From contig NC_039482.1 in the NCBI RefSeq assembly GCF_003590095.1, positions 10,681,657 to 10,745,656 on the forward strand: a stretch of 64,000 nucleotides of DNA. The letters run 5' to 3'. The stretch is from Trichoplusia ni (Eukaryota; Arthropoda; Insecta; Lepidoptera; Noctuidae). How positions within the stretch are numbered: position 1 is the stretch's first letter; each line of letters starts with the position of its first letter. The notes below the pieces were generated by a model. It was not told where the DNA came from. It worked only from the letters and a program-made list of their open reading frames with translations, and searched no databases. This document shows positions 51,119 through 61,620 of this stretch, piece after piece. Made by a program: the position numbers and the translations under genes.

Positions 51119-53059
51119 ATATGTTGTAGTCAGTGCCTAGTATTACCTGATTTGACTGAATACTTTCCTTTGCATGGAGCGGCTATGTTTGCCTACTGGA
51201 CCTCGAGAATCAGTTTTGCATGGGTGACATTGTTAAATAATAGTTATAAAAAAATTAAGATGGTTAAAAAACGTGTGTAATCGAAAAGCTTAGAGATTGC
51301 GATGAGTTGCTATCAATCAATCTTATCCTCAATCCTGCTCAAAATGGGAAGTGGTCTAGTTGGAGATTTACAATCTGGTATCTTCATTAAGAGGCCCAAA
51401 ATTTAGTCCTTTGTGTACGGAACCCTACCAGCCGCCACACCGCGCAACACGCCATGTTATTACGTCATCAGTGATTGATGACGCTCACAGAATGTGTACC
51501 GTGAATGATGTCATACAATGACATGTGGGTAATATATATGATGCAGTCATATTGTGAATGGGAAGGATATTTTTGCTTTTGTAATATGTGTGGGAGCTTT
51601 GAAAAATGAATGCATTTTAGATAAGGTGATTCTTCTAAACACGTACTATTTTTTGACTTGCTTTTTCATTTGTTTATTATATCAACCATCAATAATTTGA
51701 AAAGAAAAATGTAATCAACTAGGTTTTGCGTGTGGCTTTTTCCGCCTGGATGTCAGTTTTAGCTGCAAAAACACATATAATAATAAGTAGTCAGCTAAAA
51801 GCCTATGTGTAAATCAAAGGCTTCAGCTATGTCCAGTTTTTATTATTGTAATCGGTCGATCGTGATATGGTAGCAATCATACACACACGTACAAACACAC
51901 TCACATGCTTTGGCATTGATAACATTAGTGTGATTAATCACAATAAGTGTTATTTATTGAAGTTTACTTTGGATAAAATAATGATTTTAAACATGTCACC
52001 CGACTGTTAAATAAACATACTATGAGCTAATTATATGCCACAACTCATAAGCCATCTCTGTACTCCCACAAAAGTGATCTGGGCAGGTGAAACCGCGAGC
52101 TACTGTTAGTGCTCTATAATATCTACTAATAAATCAGTCAGCTATCAGGGTGTCGACGGGTATCGGTGCATCGATGACGTCACGCGCCTGTCACGCGACC
52201 GCTAAGTAAATGTTAGTGACGGGATTTGATGCATTGTTACTTGTATCTGTAAGTGTGAGCGTGTGTGAGTGCGTGTATGTGTGTATCAGTGATAATGATT
52301 TTGTTATATAATGATGGTGGTAAAAAATATTGAGTGGTACAAAATTATCTCTATTTCATAAAACGCGGATACTATCCTCGCGTAGGATTTTCTGGGTCTG
52401 GGTGTCTTGGTGTATGTAAGTTGAATGTTTTTGAAAGCCTTCAGGATGGTCAATGATTTTAACGAATCAAGAATCAAGCCATAGCGTTCTCGCTCAGGTG
52501 ACGGACTTCGTAATAGCTATCATAAATTCAAACTAACAAATAAAACTAAAACAAACCTTATATGCTTCTTCATAGAGTTCATTTTACAGTTATTAAGAAG
52601 TATATGCGCATGCATTACTGACGCGTTACTTGCGGAGCCAAACAAAGCCTGCACAAAAAATAGTCTATTTTTATGTTAAGCTTTAACCGTGTATTTTCTA
52701 TAATAAGCAGAATGAAAGAAAAATACTAGAAAGTGTGATAAGCAATTACATTTACATTTCACTCACAATTACATTTGGATGTGAATAACTTATAAAAATA
52801 TACAGTAATGGAAATCAAACGTCGGTCTTGAGTTAACAACCCATACTAAAATTCAAGTTTATACAGACCAGTGACGTAAACAATCATGGACGAGATTACC
52901 TTCAGCAAGCTACTACATAACCCTTAACCTCGCAGGGGCTTAAAATATTGAGATCTCTTCCAAATCTCTACTGGTTCAATTGTTTCCAAAACTTGCAGTA
53001 AAGAAAACCAACAAAAAATATTATTCCCAAAAACCAAAGCATCAAACTACGCCATCTGT
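51119..53059. other. Intergenic AT-rich DNA
   Basis: A GT-rich microsatellite (about 52250-52285) and a TGACGTCA palindrome (52175) are visible. A short SINE-body-like piece (TCTGGGTCTGGGTGTCTTGG) lies at 52391-52440. I see no coding signal. Confidence 0.5.
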
Positions 53060-53122
53060 GACGTAGCGTGTGCTACGAATTTCATTACGCTACGAGCTAC
53101 GCGCTACGCAGGCACGCTACGA
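53060..53122. repeat. Cluster of GCTACG/CGTAGC hexamers
   Basis: Five GCTACG and one inverted CGTAGC fall within about 60 bases, in irregular spacing. This is unusual for the local composition. It could be a decayed minisatellite or a transposon terminal region. GCGCTACGCGATCG near 49975 is a lone relative. Confidence 0.6.
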
Positions 53123-53424
53123 TGACTCTGTTGGTGTATGCTTTAGTATTCATTAGAATGCACAATAAGGCAATGCGTAGAGCATCTATTAATTAATCTT
53201 CTCTGTTTTAGAAGTAATCGGAGCTTTACTGTGGGTACGCTAAAATCTAACTTCACATGACTAATATGATTTTAACGTGTGTTGCTACACTTTGCCTTGC
53301 GAGCGACTTATTTACTCCTAGACCTCGGTGTGAAAAAGCATGCTAATTTCTCTCTCGTCTTGCGTTAGTCCCATGATGAGATTACGACTCGCCCCGAGGG
53401 GTCTATTAACGTGGATCTAGTAAA

Positions 53425-53547
53425 GTGTTGCCCAGGTAACTGGGTTAAGGAGATCAGATAGGCGACCGTTGATTGTTGGTATTTAGCTACATTTGGCTAG
53501 ACTGGAAGTCAAACCTCACATAGTTGGGGTTAGGCTGATGATGATAA
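53425..53547 (+). mobile_element. Family A SINE, 3' fragment
   Basis: It reads TTGCCCAGGTAACTGGGTTA...GACTGGAAGTC...ACATAGTTGGGGTTAGGCTGATGATGATA, matching the last third of the full-length copy at 60201 and keeping the (GAT)n tail. It is 5'-truncated and diverged. Confidence 0.8.
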
Positions 53548-54065
53548 ACAGTTTTTAGATCTAGTTAAACATTAGTTAACATTGAGCAGATAAAAAGTAA
53601 CTTAAATATCAAAATGAGTTACTTTTACAGCAACATAGAGTCCAAAATCAAATGCCATAGTTCAAATCCCCATTAAAATGGAAATCACACATCCATACAT
53701 TTTGATAATTTCCCACACATACCAGTTGTAGCGACATGAAACCAATTTGAATGATTTAATTCCCGGTGCTCAGTGGATACTAGCTCTGAACAAATACTAC
53801 TGTATCTACGATAAGACTTCATTGTGTCAAAGATTAGAGTACCTAACAACTGATAAGGGTCTAATCACACATGATCTGGTCTGTTGTTTTTTTTTTTGTA
53901 GAAATGGGGCAGATGTCTTCTTAGAGCTCATTGAATGACGGTGTTCCACGTCTATTTAGTTTTATAACACTTGATTGAACACATGATTAATAAGAACATG
54001 ATTTTGACAGCAGATTGTGTGTGATGTGTAACCTAAGTTAAATGGTTCTTAAAATGCGAATATAA

Positions 54066-54335
54066 TCTATATACTAATATATAAAACTGAAGAGTTTGTT
54101 TGTTTGTTTGAACGCGCTAATCTTCGGAACTGGTTCAAATTGAACCAATATTTTTATGTTGAATAGACCAGTTATCAATAAAGGCGTGATGTTATCACGC
54201 TGCAACTAATAGGAGCGAAGATACAATAGAAAATGTGGAAGAAGCAGGTAAAATTATTCATCTTTTAGGGCTTTCGTTGCGTGCGCTGCGAAAATGGTTC
54301 AAGATCTTCTAACCACGTGGAAGTCGCTATATATG
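54066..54335 (+). repeat. Family B interspersed repeat, copy 4
   Basis: It shares with the copies at 17416, 21794 and 22603 the order: GAAGAGTTTGTTTG, GAACGCGCTAATCT, TTGAATAGACCA, ATCACGCTGCAACTAATAGG, AGCGAAGATACAATAGAAAA, then CTAACCACG...AAGTCGC. It has extra sequence near 54255-54300 relative to the others. It is non-autonomous, with no coding capacity. Confidence 0.8.
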
Positions 54336-54789
54336 TATATAAATCTAAATAATATATATATATAAGTCTATAGATATAAATGTAATTAGTGGCTGCTCGC
54401 CGGAGTTATATGTTCCTAGAACTTTAATTGTTTACGTTCCCACCTTTTCCGAGTATAGATTAATTATATATTATAATGAAGAAGAGAATGTTACGGATGT
54501 GTGTTAAGTGAATACGTACTTAGTAAACGAATCAGAAATATTTTACTGTCATACTTCTTGATTTAGTGGTTGCAAAAGTCGCTCAAGGGGTTGGGATCAA
54601 AAATAGATTTTGCTGCAGAGTAGCTGTAAGCAAACAAATGAGCAAATAAATCCTTGAGGTTTCAGCGCAATCGAGTTTATAAAACCTATTAGCATTACAT
54701 CTACAGAGGTTACGCTATCAGTGAGCAAAACAATCATAATTATATACCCTGTGAGCTTGTGACCTAAACCTCAGATATAGGATCATACC

Positions 54790-56214
54790 GCGCGAGGTTT
54801 CTGGACGAGCTCCAGCAGCTTGCAGAAAAGAATGAAACTTTCTAATGGACTCTGAGTAACTTTGAAACGTGAGGTGTCAGTGCGGGCGGAGCGCGAGATG
54901 AGCGGGAAATGAACTGTGAGAGAAATGAGTTACTGTCACTCAATAGGTTTTTCGTCAAACTTTTATTTTGCCGTTTCTTTAGATCTTGTCTACATTTCGA
55001 ACAGGTAAATATTAATCGTACTATAGTCACTATTGTTACATGCTGGTTTTTCTATTTTCTCAGTTTTGGTATTACAATTATACGTATTACCTTGCACCTA
55101 GTACCGTTTATAATAGTGAAAGTAATAAAGAACCTCTTATAGTGAATAATTTTTGAAAATAGATATCTGGCGTGGCTGCTTTTAAAAGCAATTATTAAAT
55201 TAAGAGCCAAGATTTTCAATTTCACTGAATAAATTTAAAATATCAGTTTTTGCTATTTATTTCATTAATCACTGCGACCCCACCTCTATAGCCCGGGGTG
55301 CATAAAACTCACAACTGATCTACCTCCTGAACTGATCTCACAATAGCCTCGCTTTGTTCTCAAAAAACTAGTTTGATCGATTGTGTAAGCAGTGTTCTGG
55401 CAGCAGATTTGTGTTCCACACTCTAACTGCTCGTGTTTTGTGTGGAGATTGAGGCTATCTGATTGGCGCGTTCTGAGGAAGATGTAATTTCATGTCAAGT
55501 TGAAGCTGCCTCGAATAAAAGTTGAAACTTCACAATGCGGTCATAGTCTCTTTGTGCTTTGCGCTGACAGAGATCGATTTAAACCAGTGTGTATAGGTCT
55601 ATTATCATTTGATTTTAATGATTTAAACATCGTTATTATATTGTAGACGGAAAGACATCGTGCCGTGAACGGTAAGCGAATATGCATAGCGTTTTACTTT
55701 TTCAAAAAGTTTTATTATCAGTAGCCCAATTTGAATGAATGAATTAAATTTTGAACAATGTCCTATCAGAAAATAAAAGGCCGATATACTAAGATCCAGT
55801 CCCGGCACAGTAACATTTGTTCCTATTCACTATTTGTTCGTACACTTATTTAATAACGAATATTCGTTCCATTATAATCGCTTACCTCACCTCTCTTCTA
55901 GACTCAGCTCAGACCTTACTTCTTGTTTTTCCTACTCCATCTAGCGCCAACCTAACTAGGCCTACCGGTCGACCGCTATGTTTCTAGAGAGACCACAATA
56001 AAACACTAAATAACGAGCGAAAGCGACTTCAACGTTTCACGGACGGCGTTAAATGTAATTGGAGATCGGGAACTCACTGTAAGGACTGCGGGTTTAATGC
56101 TCTTGGATTTAAAAATAATGAAAAATTAAATGTTTCCTCCTGTTTCATATAAAGCACAAAAGTTTTGATGGTAATTATCGTGAGAATGGTTCATTATTAA
56201 ATGATGCAACGGTT
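54790..56214. other. Intergenic DNA with one CpG-richer islet
   Basis: Bases 54790-54930 are GC-richer (CGCGCGAGG, GCGGGCGGAGCGCGAGATGA) than anything for kilobases around. A weak acceptor/donor pair brackets 22 bases at 54983-55004 (TTTCTTTAG ... ACAG|GTAAAT). No coherent reading frame joins these. The remainder is AT-rich without recognisable content. Confidence 0.3.
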
Positions 56215-56285
56215 TACCCACGCGTATTTATCGGGTTTGTCCGACTAGTTTCGGACCCAACCGGAGTCCTTTATCATGATGATCT
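56215..56285 (+). repeat. Family E short interspersed repeat
   Basis: GACTAGTTTCGGACCCAACC followed by GGAGTCCTTTATCATGATG, preceded by CGCGTATTTATCGGG. Related pieces occur at 18598, 20300, 20547, 32395 and 42395. The function and class are unknown. Confidence 0.55.
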
Positions 56286-56525
56286 CAAGTTAGAACAGTT
56301 TCGAGTCTACTGCCAGAGCCACCCGTGTGCCCACAAATGAGTTACACAAAAACAATTGTACTCAACAGTTTGTCCAACAAGCTCTGATTAAAAAGTTTAT
56401 AATTCATATCAATTTCCACAAACAATGGTATCGTTAACAAAACGTGCGCCGCGACTGATTACTTCCAATTATGTTTTCATCGTTAACCGCATACGTTAAA
56501 CAAATGCAAATAAAAATGTTTTGCA

Positions 56526-56554
56526 AATGGCCGAAGTAAAAAACTTCGGCCATT
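56526..56554. repeat. Perfect 12-bp stem-loop with an A5 loop
   Basis: AATGGCCGAAGT, five A, then the exact reverse complement. A 12-bp GC-containing stem with a 5-base loop is striking in this AT-rich stretch. No adjoining gene explains it. Confidence 0.9.
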
Positions 56555-56699
56555 ATTATTTATTTTCCAATTTTTGTATTTTTGGGAAAAATAGTTTGAA
56601 CTATTAAAAATATGTGTGCTTTTCATAAATAAATATTACAGCTTTCATGTTTCGTATCGCACGTAAAAATTTGAGTTCAAATAATTTGTTCTCTCTCCG

Positions 56700-56945
56700 G
56701 TCGTGACGGAATGCCGTCTGGGTTGCTGTCGACATGTCGGTGAAGGCAAGGCTTGTTCATCATCCAAAATATGAAATCTTGTGTCCCGGTGTCTATAGTT
56801 AAACTCTTCCGGCTTGACCGATTTTCACGAAATTTTGTGTGCATATACGGTAGGTATTGAATCCCAATAAAAATTAAAGGTTGTCCCGGCCTTCTTGAAA
56901 AAATATTCACTGAAAACAATTTATTTGACAACTTTTTCTGGGCAA
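56700..56945 (-). repeat. Decayed interspersed repeat copy
   Basis: The minus strand carries a 'cggtcaagccg...atttcacg' type segment that I recall from many lepidopteran introns ('...gaccgattttgatgaaattttgtgtgcatat...'), ending near GCTAGCATGTTTATAAATC. The 84-codon minus frame here is a by-product of it. The identification is from memory of the family and not from a second copy in the window. Confidence 0.4.
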
Positions 56946-56999
56946 GCTAGCATGTTTATAAATCTATGAAGATTGTGTATGAGGAAATACTTGTATCTC

Positions 57000-58109
57000 A
57001 ACAAGTTCAGTATAAGCTCTTACGTCCCGAATCAATAGCCCGTTAATATCGTCGACGGATCTCAAGCATTGTCCCATCTCTGTTTACTCACAAGCGATCA
57101 ACATTTGAAAATCATTTTCCTGTGGGACGCACTAGGCAGTTTGAACGCAGCTTTTAAACATTCCCAATAATTAATTAATCAGTTGTAAAATTAATAACAG
57201 ATATAGACAATTCAACTTATATTTGTGCGCGTAATCATGTGTGGGCAGCCCTTCGTACGCTCGTCCAAATGAGTTTAAGTATCTATAATTATATTCAGCG
57301 TTTTTTCTTCGCAGTGAGTGACTGATATAAGTAAAGTATATATGTATCGTACAGTCGGCAATAGTCTAATAACACAAGCATTTACGAAATGGTTGCGCAC
57401 AGATAAATACAATGATATTACGAAGATTTGAAAACATAAAATGTTTAGAAAACGCACAAAGTATCTACTATAAATATCTAGAGTGTACTTAATAATCATT
57501 TTTGTTAATTAAATTCTTATTCTTCTGTAATGTATTACTCTGGGCCAAGTAGTTATGGTCATGGTGTGGCGAAACTACTTCTAGTACCGAGACAAGAAAC
57601 AGCCCTCATGCACCGTACCTTAATGTTTCATGCTTAAATAATTAATATAGTATTAAAATACTTACAGATCCAGTTGAACATCCCACTACACATTCCTGCC
57701 AACATGTCAAGTAAGCTCGTCATGTTGGTTGAGTTGTATTTTTGTCGTTGACTGTACACCATCCAATATCTGCCTTAAAATAAACAAATTACATCATTAT
57801 GTAGAGACTTACGGCGTGTTTGAGTTATAATTAAATCTCGTGTTGTCCTCGGTTTCATTAAGTTCTGCTTTTGATACACAATATCTTGACGGAGAGCAAA
57901 GCGGATATATTCATTGTTATATATTTTGGTAGGAGACTTAATTCAGAGTACCTACCTACCTATATTATTGATTACGCAAACAATAAAATTATACATTGGT
58001 ACCTTGTAGATATATTATTACCAAAGAGGTTTACAACTTGGTTTCTCCAAAAATAAATACCAAAGAAATGCATTTCCTGTTCGATTTATTTATCAATTCA
58101 TATTGATAA
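57000..58109. other. AT-rich intergenic DNA, nothing recognised
   Basis: Short frames on both strands (for example 57275-57499 minus and 57871-58056 plus) are hydrophobic, AT-driven and lack splice or poly(A) context. I see no repeat that matches elsewhere in the window. Confidence 0.5.
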
Positions 58110-58190
58110 GCAACTGATAGCCTAGTGGCAAAGGTCGTTAAAATGCCAGGTAAATACCTAATGTGGTAGAAACATTAATCGGTGACTTTT
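58110..58190 (+). repeat. Decayed tRNA-derived SINE head
   Basis: TAGCCTAGTGG (58118-58128) matches the RNA polymerase III A-box consensus exactly, and GGTAAATACC about 30 bases on is a degenerate B box. The body beyond is not recognisable. Confidence 0.4.
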
Positions 58191-58429
58191 GTTCAAATTT
58201 ACCGCGTGTAACAGGAGTTGTGACCGCAGTATTGTGTTTACCACTCAATTACCGCTGCGATAGACTCGAACGATTCAGCTGAGGCGTCGCAAACTTACCG
58301 CGCTTACTGCGACTTGTTGTTTACTCAGATTTTTACTATGTCTTATATCGAAAATCGAAAACTAGATAATTGAAAACTAGTTTGTATACGTTTCACTCAC
58401 AGAGAAACGTATTACAATTCTCTTCTTAG

Positions 58430-58672
58430 TAGTTGCACTCTTGGCAGAGTGGTCGTGGTCGTCATTTCAGCTGTTAGTGGCTCGCCTAACAATACGCCGC
58501 CATTCCTGTCTGATGGCCGCCTTTCTGGTGCAGACGTGCAGGGAACTGTCCACAGCTGCTCTTATCTGGTCCGTCCACCTCATAGGCGATCTACCTCGTG
58601 CCCGAGTGCCTTCAACTTTGCCCTGCACTACTAGGCGCTCTATCGACTCATCGCCACGCCGGGAAACGGGAA
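58430..58672 (-). mobile_element. LINE reverse-transcriptase C-terminal remnant
   Basis: The minus strand encodes VSRRGDESIERLVVQGKVEG, then a basic RARGRSPMRWTDQI motif and ...EWRRIVRRA. This is the typical C-terminus of a lepidopteran non-LTR retrotransposon polyprotein (a GK.EG.R.RGR...RW.DQI tail after the RT domain). Only the last ~65 residues remain. The frame continues to 58850, but the upstream residues look unrelated, so the junction near 58672 is a break or an insertion. It is a dead fragment. Confidence 0.8.
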
Positions 58673-59321
58673 ACGTATTACGTATTACAATTAATTTACA
58701 ATATATCTCAACATAAATTATGATCTCAAAACATTTCCATTTTAATCTATGTCCACACGATCTTAGAACATTTCCCTGAAACGTATTGTGAAGGTATTCT
58801 ACTCTACATTGTCGTGGTCTCAGTCGTTTAATACGTTGTGTGAGAGACAAGGACTCGCTGGAGCTTAACTAAATAGAGTCCCTTACAATATACACGTCTA
58901 GCATTCCGGAATGTTTCATTAAAACATTTTGTTTGGCATATATTGTATAACAGAAGCTATTCTTCATCTTTGTGTTAGCATTTAAAGGATAGCTTGTATT
59001 TCAGCTCTTTAAAAGGAAAAACGGTAGAAAGACAATTGTAGTAACTATATTTCAGTTAAACACCTATATATGCTTTATTTATTAAAAAAAATAATTTTAT
59101 TAGTATAGGAATAACAATAACACACATTACGATAAGCAAGTCAACGGTTTTCTCCGCCGCAGAATTCCGAAAATGTGGAAACTCAAAAATTAAATAAATG
59201 AAATGCAAATTCACGATTTTTTTAAATAAATTCAGTATCCTCGTTTAAAATTCATTCCGAATGCGTGAGCCCGTTATATTCCCTTAACTTGATAGAAAAA
59301 TAAAAAGTGAACAAAACATAA

Positions 59322-59534
59322 ATGTATTCATTCGATACAAAAGAAATCATTGATGTGAACGAATGGTTTCAGAGATTAACAATACAGGAGGCCTACGACC
59401 ACCTCACCAATGAACACTGCTGCAGATGTGTAAGAGAGACAGCGCACTACTCGCTACAGAGCGGCTTCTCGCTCACACACATGATACAGTCGTTCTCTAC
59501 CACCTGGTGGTATGCGCTCAGGTTATTAAAATGA
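59322..59534 (+). CDS. Candidate first coding exon or small gene, unknown product
   Basis: An ATG with A at -3 opens a 70-codon frame beginning MYSFDTKEIIDVNEWFQRL and ending with TGA. The two other plus frames are closed early in this stretch, and the composition is protein-like (acidic start, then a Cys/His-containing NEHCCRC). Two donors lie inside: TGT|GTAAGA at 59430 (phase 0) and CTCAG|GTTATT near 59518 (phase 2). The first would truncate the exon after 36 codons. I recognise no domain. The opposite strand also carries a 93-codon frame here (59447-59728), so chance cannot be excluded. It is spatially linked to the candidate exons at 60629 and 61039. Confidence 0.3.
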   Translation: MYSFDTKEIIDVNEWFQRLTIQEAYDHLTNEHCCRCVRETAHYSLQSGFSLTHMIQSFSTTWWYALRLLK

Positions 59535-60034
59535 ACGCTTGTCGTTTCATAATTCACTCTTTCATTAACTTCTCTCGCATTTTTCGCTTCATTCGCGAAT
59601 GTTTTACGAGTTAAGGCACAGCCGAAAAGGGGAAGTAAACATTTTACGATGGCTTCTATTACGTGTCTAGTTTGATGGCAATAGGGATTGTGATCAAGAC
59701 AAGCTACGCACTCAGTTATAGCGCTCATCCATTCATGAAATAGATGCAGTGCTGTTTAGCACAAGAGCAAATATTTCTTATTATCCCAGACATTATACAA
59801 CAAAACGTTTCCATTCTTAGTATTTAATCATATTTTTAAATTAAGCAATTGATTTCTTGGTAAATCTTATTTAGTTCCATACAAGCATACAGCAACGTTA
59901 TGTGAAATATGGCCGGGTTTCATTTTATATAAGTTGTAAGCTCTAGTGTAAGTCTGTTATGGAATTGTTGTGCTATCTGATAAGTAAATTATAACGATAG
60001 CACTAAAAGTGACACATATTTTATAAATAGCAGT

Positions 60035-60075
60035 GTTAACCACGTGGTCTGCCCGTGGTAGACCACGTGGTTAAC
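60035..60075. repeat. Perfect 16-bp inverted repeat with an E-box in each arm
   Basis: GTTAACCACGTGGTCT (60035-60050) is followed by a 9-base loop and its exact reverse complement (60060-60075). Each arm holds the palindromic E-box CACGTG (60041-60046 and 60064-60069). Five further bases can pair outside a small bulge (60029-60033 with 60081-60085). It could be a regulatory dyad, a fold-back element core, or an extruding hairpin. Confidence 0.9.
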
Positions 60076-60084
60076 CTTGGCTGC

Positions 60085-60102
60085 TGACAAATGTATTTGT
60101 CA
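60085..60102. repeat. Perfect 8-bp inverted repeat next to the E-box hairpin
   Basis: TGACAAAT-GT-ATTTGTCA is a perfect dyad with a 2-base centre, lying nine bases right of the 16-bp hairpin. Confidence 0.8.
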
Positions 60103-60200
60103 ACCGATATCTTTTATGTAGCCTATTTGCACTTAACCCTCAGTGTCGCTAGTCCGACTTGCATTAACCGTATTTTTTTATAATTTATGTGTGCCTTACT

Positions 60201-60565
60201 CAAGGAGCTCGTGGCTAAGCTATAACCGCATAAGTGATTCGGTCACAGGTTAAGCTATGATTGACGCGGTTGGTCCGTAGATGGGTGACATTCTTTGTCA
60301 TACCGAGTTCCTCCGTGTTTCGGAAGGCACGTTAAATTGTGGGTCCCGGCTGTTATTCCTACATCTTTCACAGTCGTTACAGGTAGTCAGAAACTTGAAA
60401 AAGTCTGACAGCAAGTCTAACCAAGGGGTGTTGTGTTGCCCAGGTAACTGGGTTGAGGAGGTCAGATAGGCAGTCGCTCCTTGTAAAACACTGTTACTCA
60501 GCTGAAACCGGTTGGACTGGTAGCCGACCCCAACATAGTTGGGAAAAGGCTAGGCCGATGCTGAT
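60201..60565 (+). mobile_element. Full-length family A SINE with 14-bp target-site duplication
   Basis: ATGTGTGCCTTACT occurs at 60187-60200 and again at 60566-60579, bracketing a 365-base element. Its left end (CAAGGAGCTCGTGGCTAAGC) contains an A-box-like TGGCTAAGCT, and about 36 bases later a B-box-like GGTTAAGCT, as in a tRNA-derived RNA polymerase III promoter. Its right end is ...AAAGGCTAGGCCGATGCTGAT, a decayed (GAT)n tail. Long variable target duplications plus a simple 3' repeat tail are hallmarks of target-primed reverse transcription. Related copies lie at 13098, 29566, 41977 and 53425. It sits in the putative intron before the exon at 60629. Confidence 0.85.
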
Positions 60566-60628
60566 ATGTGTGCCTTACTAATCAATTATCGCTTGATAAA
60601 AACCCAGCACACCGGTTTTTTTTCCAAG

Positions 60629-60792
60629 ATGTGTTAAATGATTACATTTGGCTTAAAAACACTGACCCTATGTTGTACAATCACCATGAGAAAAGAAGAA
60701 AAGTCTACCTACTACAAGAACTCTATGCCATCGCCATCCCGACACCTGATACAACCCCAGTAGAATGTACAGAGGTTTCATCTGTTAAATAA
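60629..60792 (+). CDS. Candidate terminal coding exon, unknown product
   Basis: The exon starts after a strong acceptor (eight T, then CCAAG) with a branch-point-like CTTACTAATC about 50 bases upstream. It needs one base from an upstream exon, then reads VLNDYIWLKNTDPM... and ends ...ECTEVSSVK at a TAA. About 53 residues are visible: a basic patch (HHEKRRK) in the middle and a Thr/Pro/Glu-rich acidic end, with composition much more protein-like than the window's chance frames. No domain is recognised. The candidate exon at 59322 does not join it cleanly: its best donors are phase 0 or 2, so an exon between them or a different partner is needed. No canonical AATAAA lies close downstream, which weakens the terminal-exon reading. 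A weak in-frame GTACAG donor would instead join it to the 32-nt exon at 61039. Confidence 0.35.
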
Positions 60793-61038
60793 CTTTTACT
60801 ACAGCAACTGAATAATACATTTTAATAATATCTGAAAAACTGAAATTTATTACTTTTTCAGTTTCAATTTGTTCTGATTCCAAGAGTTTTTAATGTACCT
60901 AGTGGGCGTAAAATGATTGCAGTATAAAATGTGGAAATAATATTACCTTATATTTTATTATTACAAACTTTTTTGTTCGTAACCTTTATCTGGCCTGGAC
61001 AAGTAGCTGTTAAATGTATGTTTTTTGTATATTTTTAG

Positions 61039-61070
61039 ACAGTTGCTTTCCTTTGCCCTCCGGTGAACAG
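61039..61070 (+). other. Possible 32-nt internal exon with strong splice sites
   Basis: A T-rich tract and TATTTTTAG immediately precede this segment, and CAG|GTAAGT, the full consensus donor, follows it. The 32 bases are open in two frames; one reads S-C-F-P-L-P-S-G-E-Q when one base is donated by an upstream exon. It could be a coding micro-exon or a UTR exon of a plus-strand gene. The candidate exon at 60629 also needs a phase-1 partner, so the two could be alternative or successive exons. No protein family is recognisable from ten residues. Confidence 0.35.
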
Positions 61071-61469
61071 GTAAGTCGCTGTGTTATGCTTCACAAATTC
61101 AAAACAACATTGCTGTGCAGTATTTCAAATTTCAACAATTAATATTTTTTCGTTAATTATAAAAATCTAAAATGTATGTTTGAATTGTAGGTCCTTGTCA
61201 CTTTGATTTTTAACAAATCACTGTGTTTTTGCCATTTAACTTCGTCCTGTAAAAAATGAGTTAGAAAGTCTCCTTATTTGATTTACTATCGCATGCACTG
61301 GATGGCTGTCCATGTGCCACCAGATCTGAGAGCCCACCAGCACTTCTTAAAATATACTGTTACATTTTATAAAAGCGACACAGTTCTTTACGGCGTAAAA
61401 TGCCACACATCGTCAACAAAAATACATTAAACGATTGGCTGCACGGAGCACGAGTGGTTCACAATACCA

Positions 61470-61620
61470 CGCCAAATCCAATGAGCGCGACGGGTCGCAG
61501 TTTCGATCCCCGCGTAAGTCAGGCGTTTGTTATGAGTCTCCTTGTAGTTTAACTTGGGACTTGTATGTCTGAGAAACCCATCGCGAGTCAATTTTATAAA
61601 AAAAATCATGCTAGATACTA
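61470..61620 (+). repeat. tRNA-derived SINE-like fragment
   Basis: A GC-richer block in AT-rich surroundings contains a B-box-like AGTTTCGATCCCC after a segment reading GAGTGGTTCACAATACCACG. This layout matches the tRNA-like head of lepidopteran SINEs. The rest decays into AT-rich sequence. Orientation is from the B box. Confidence 0.5.
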
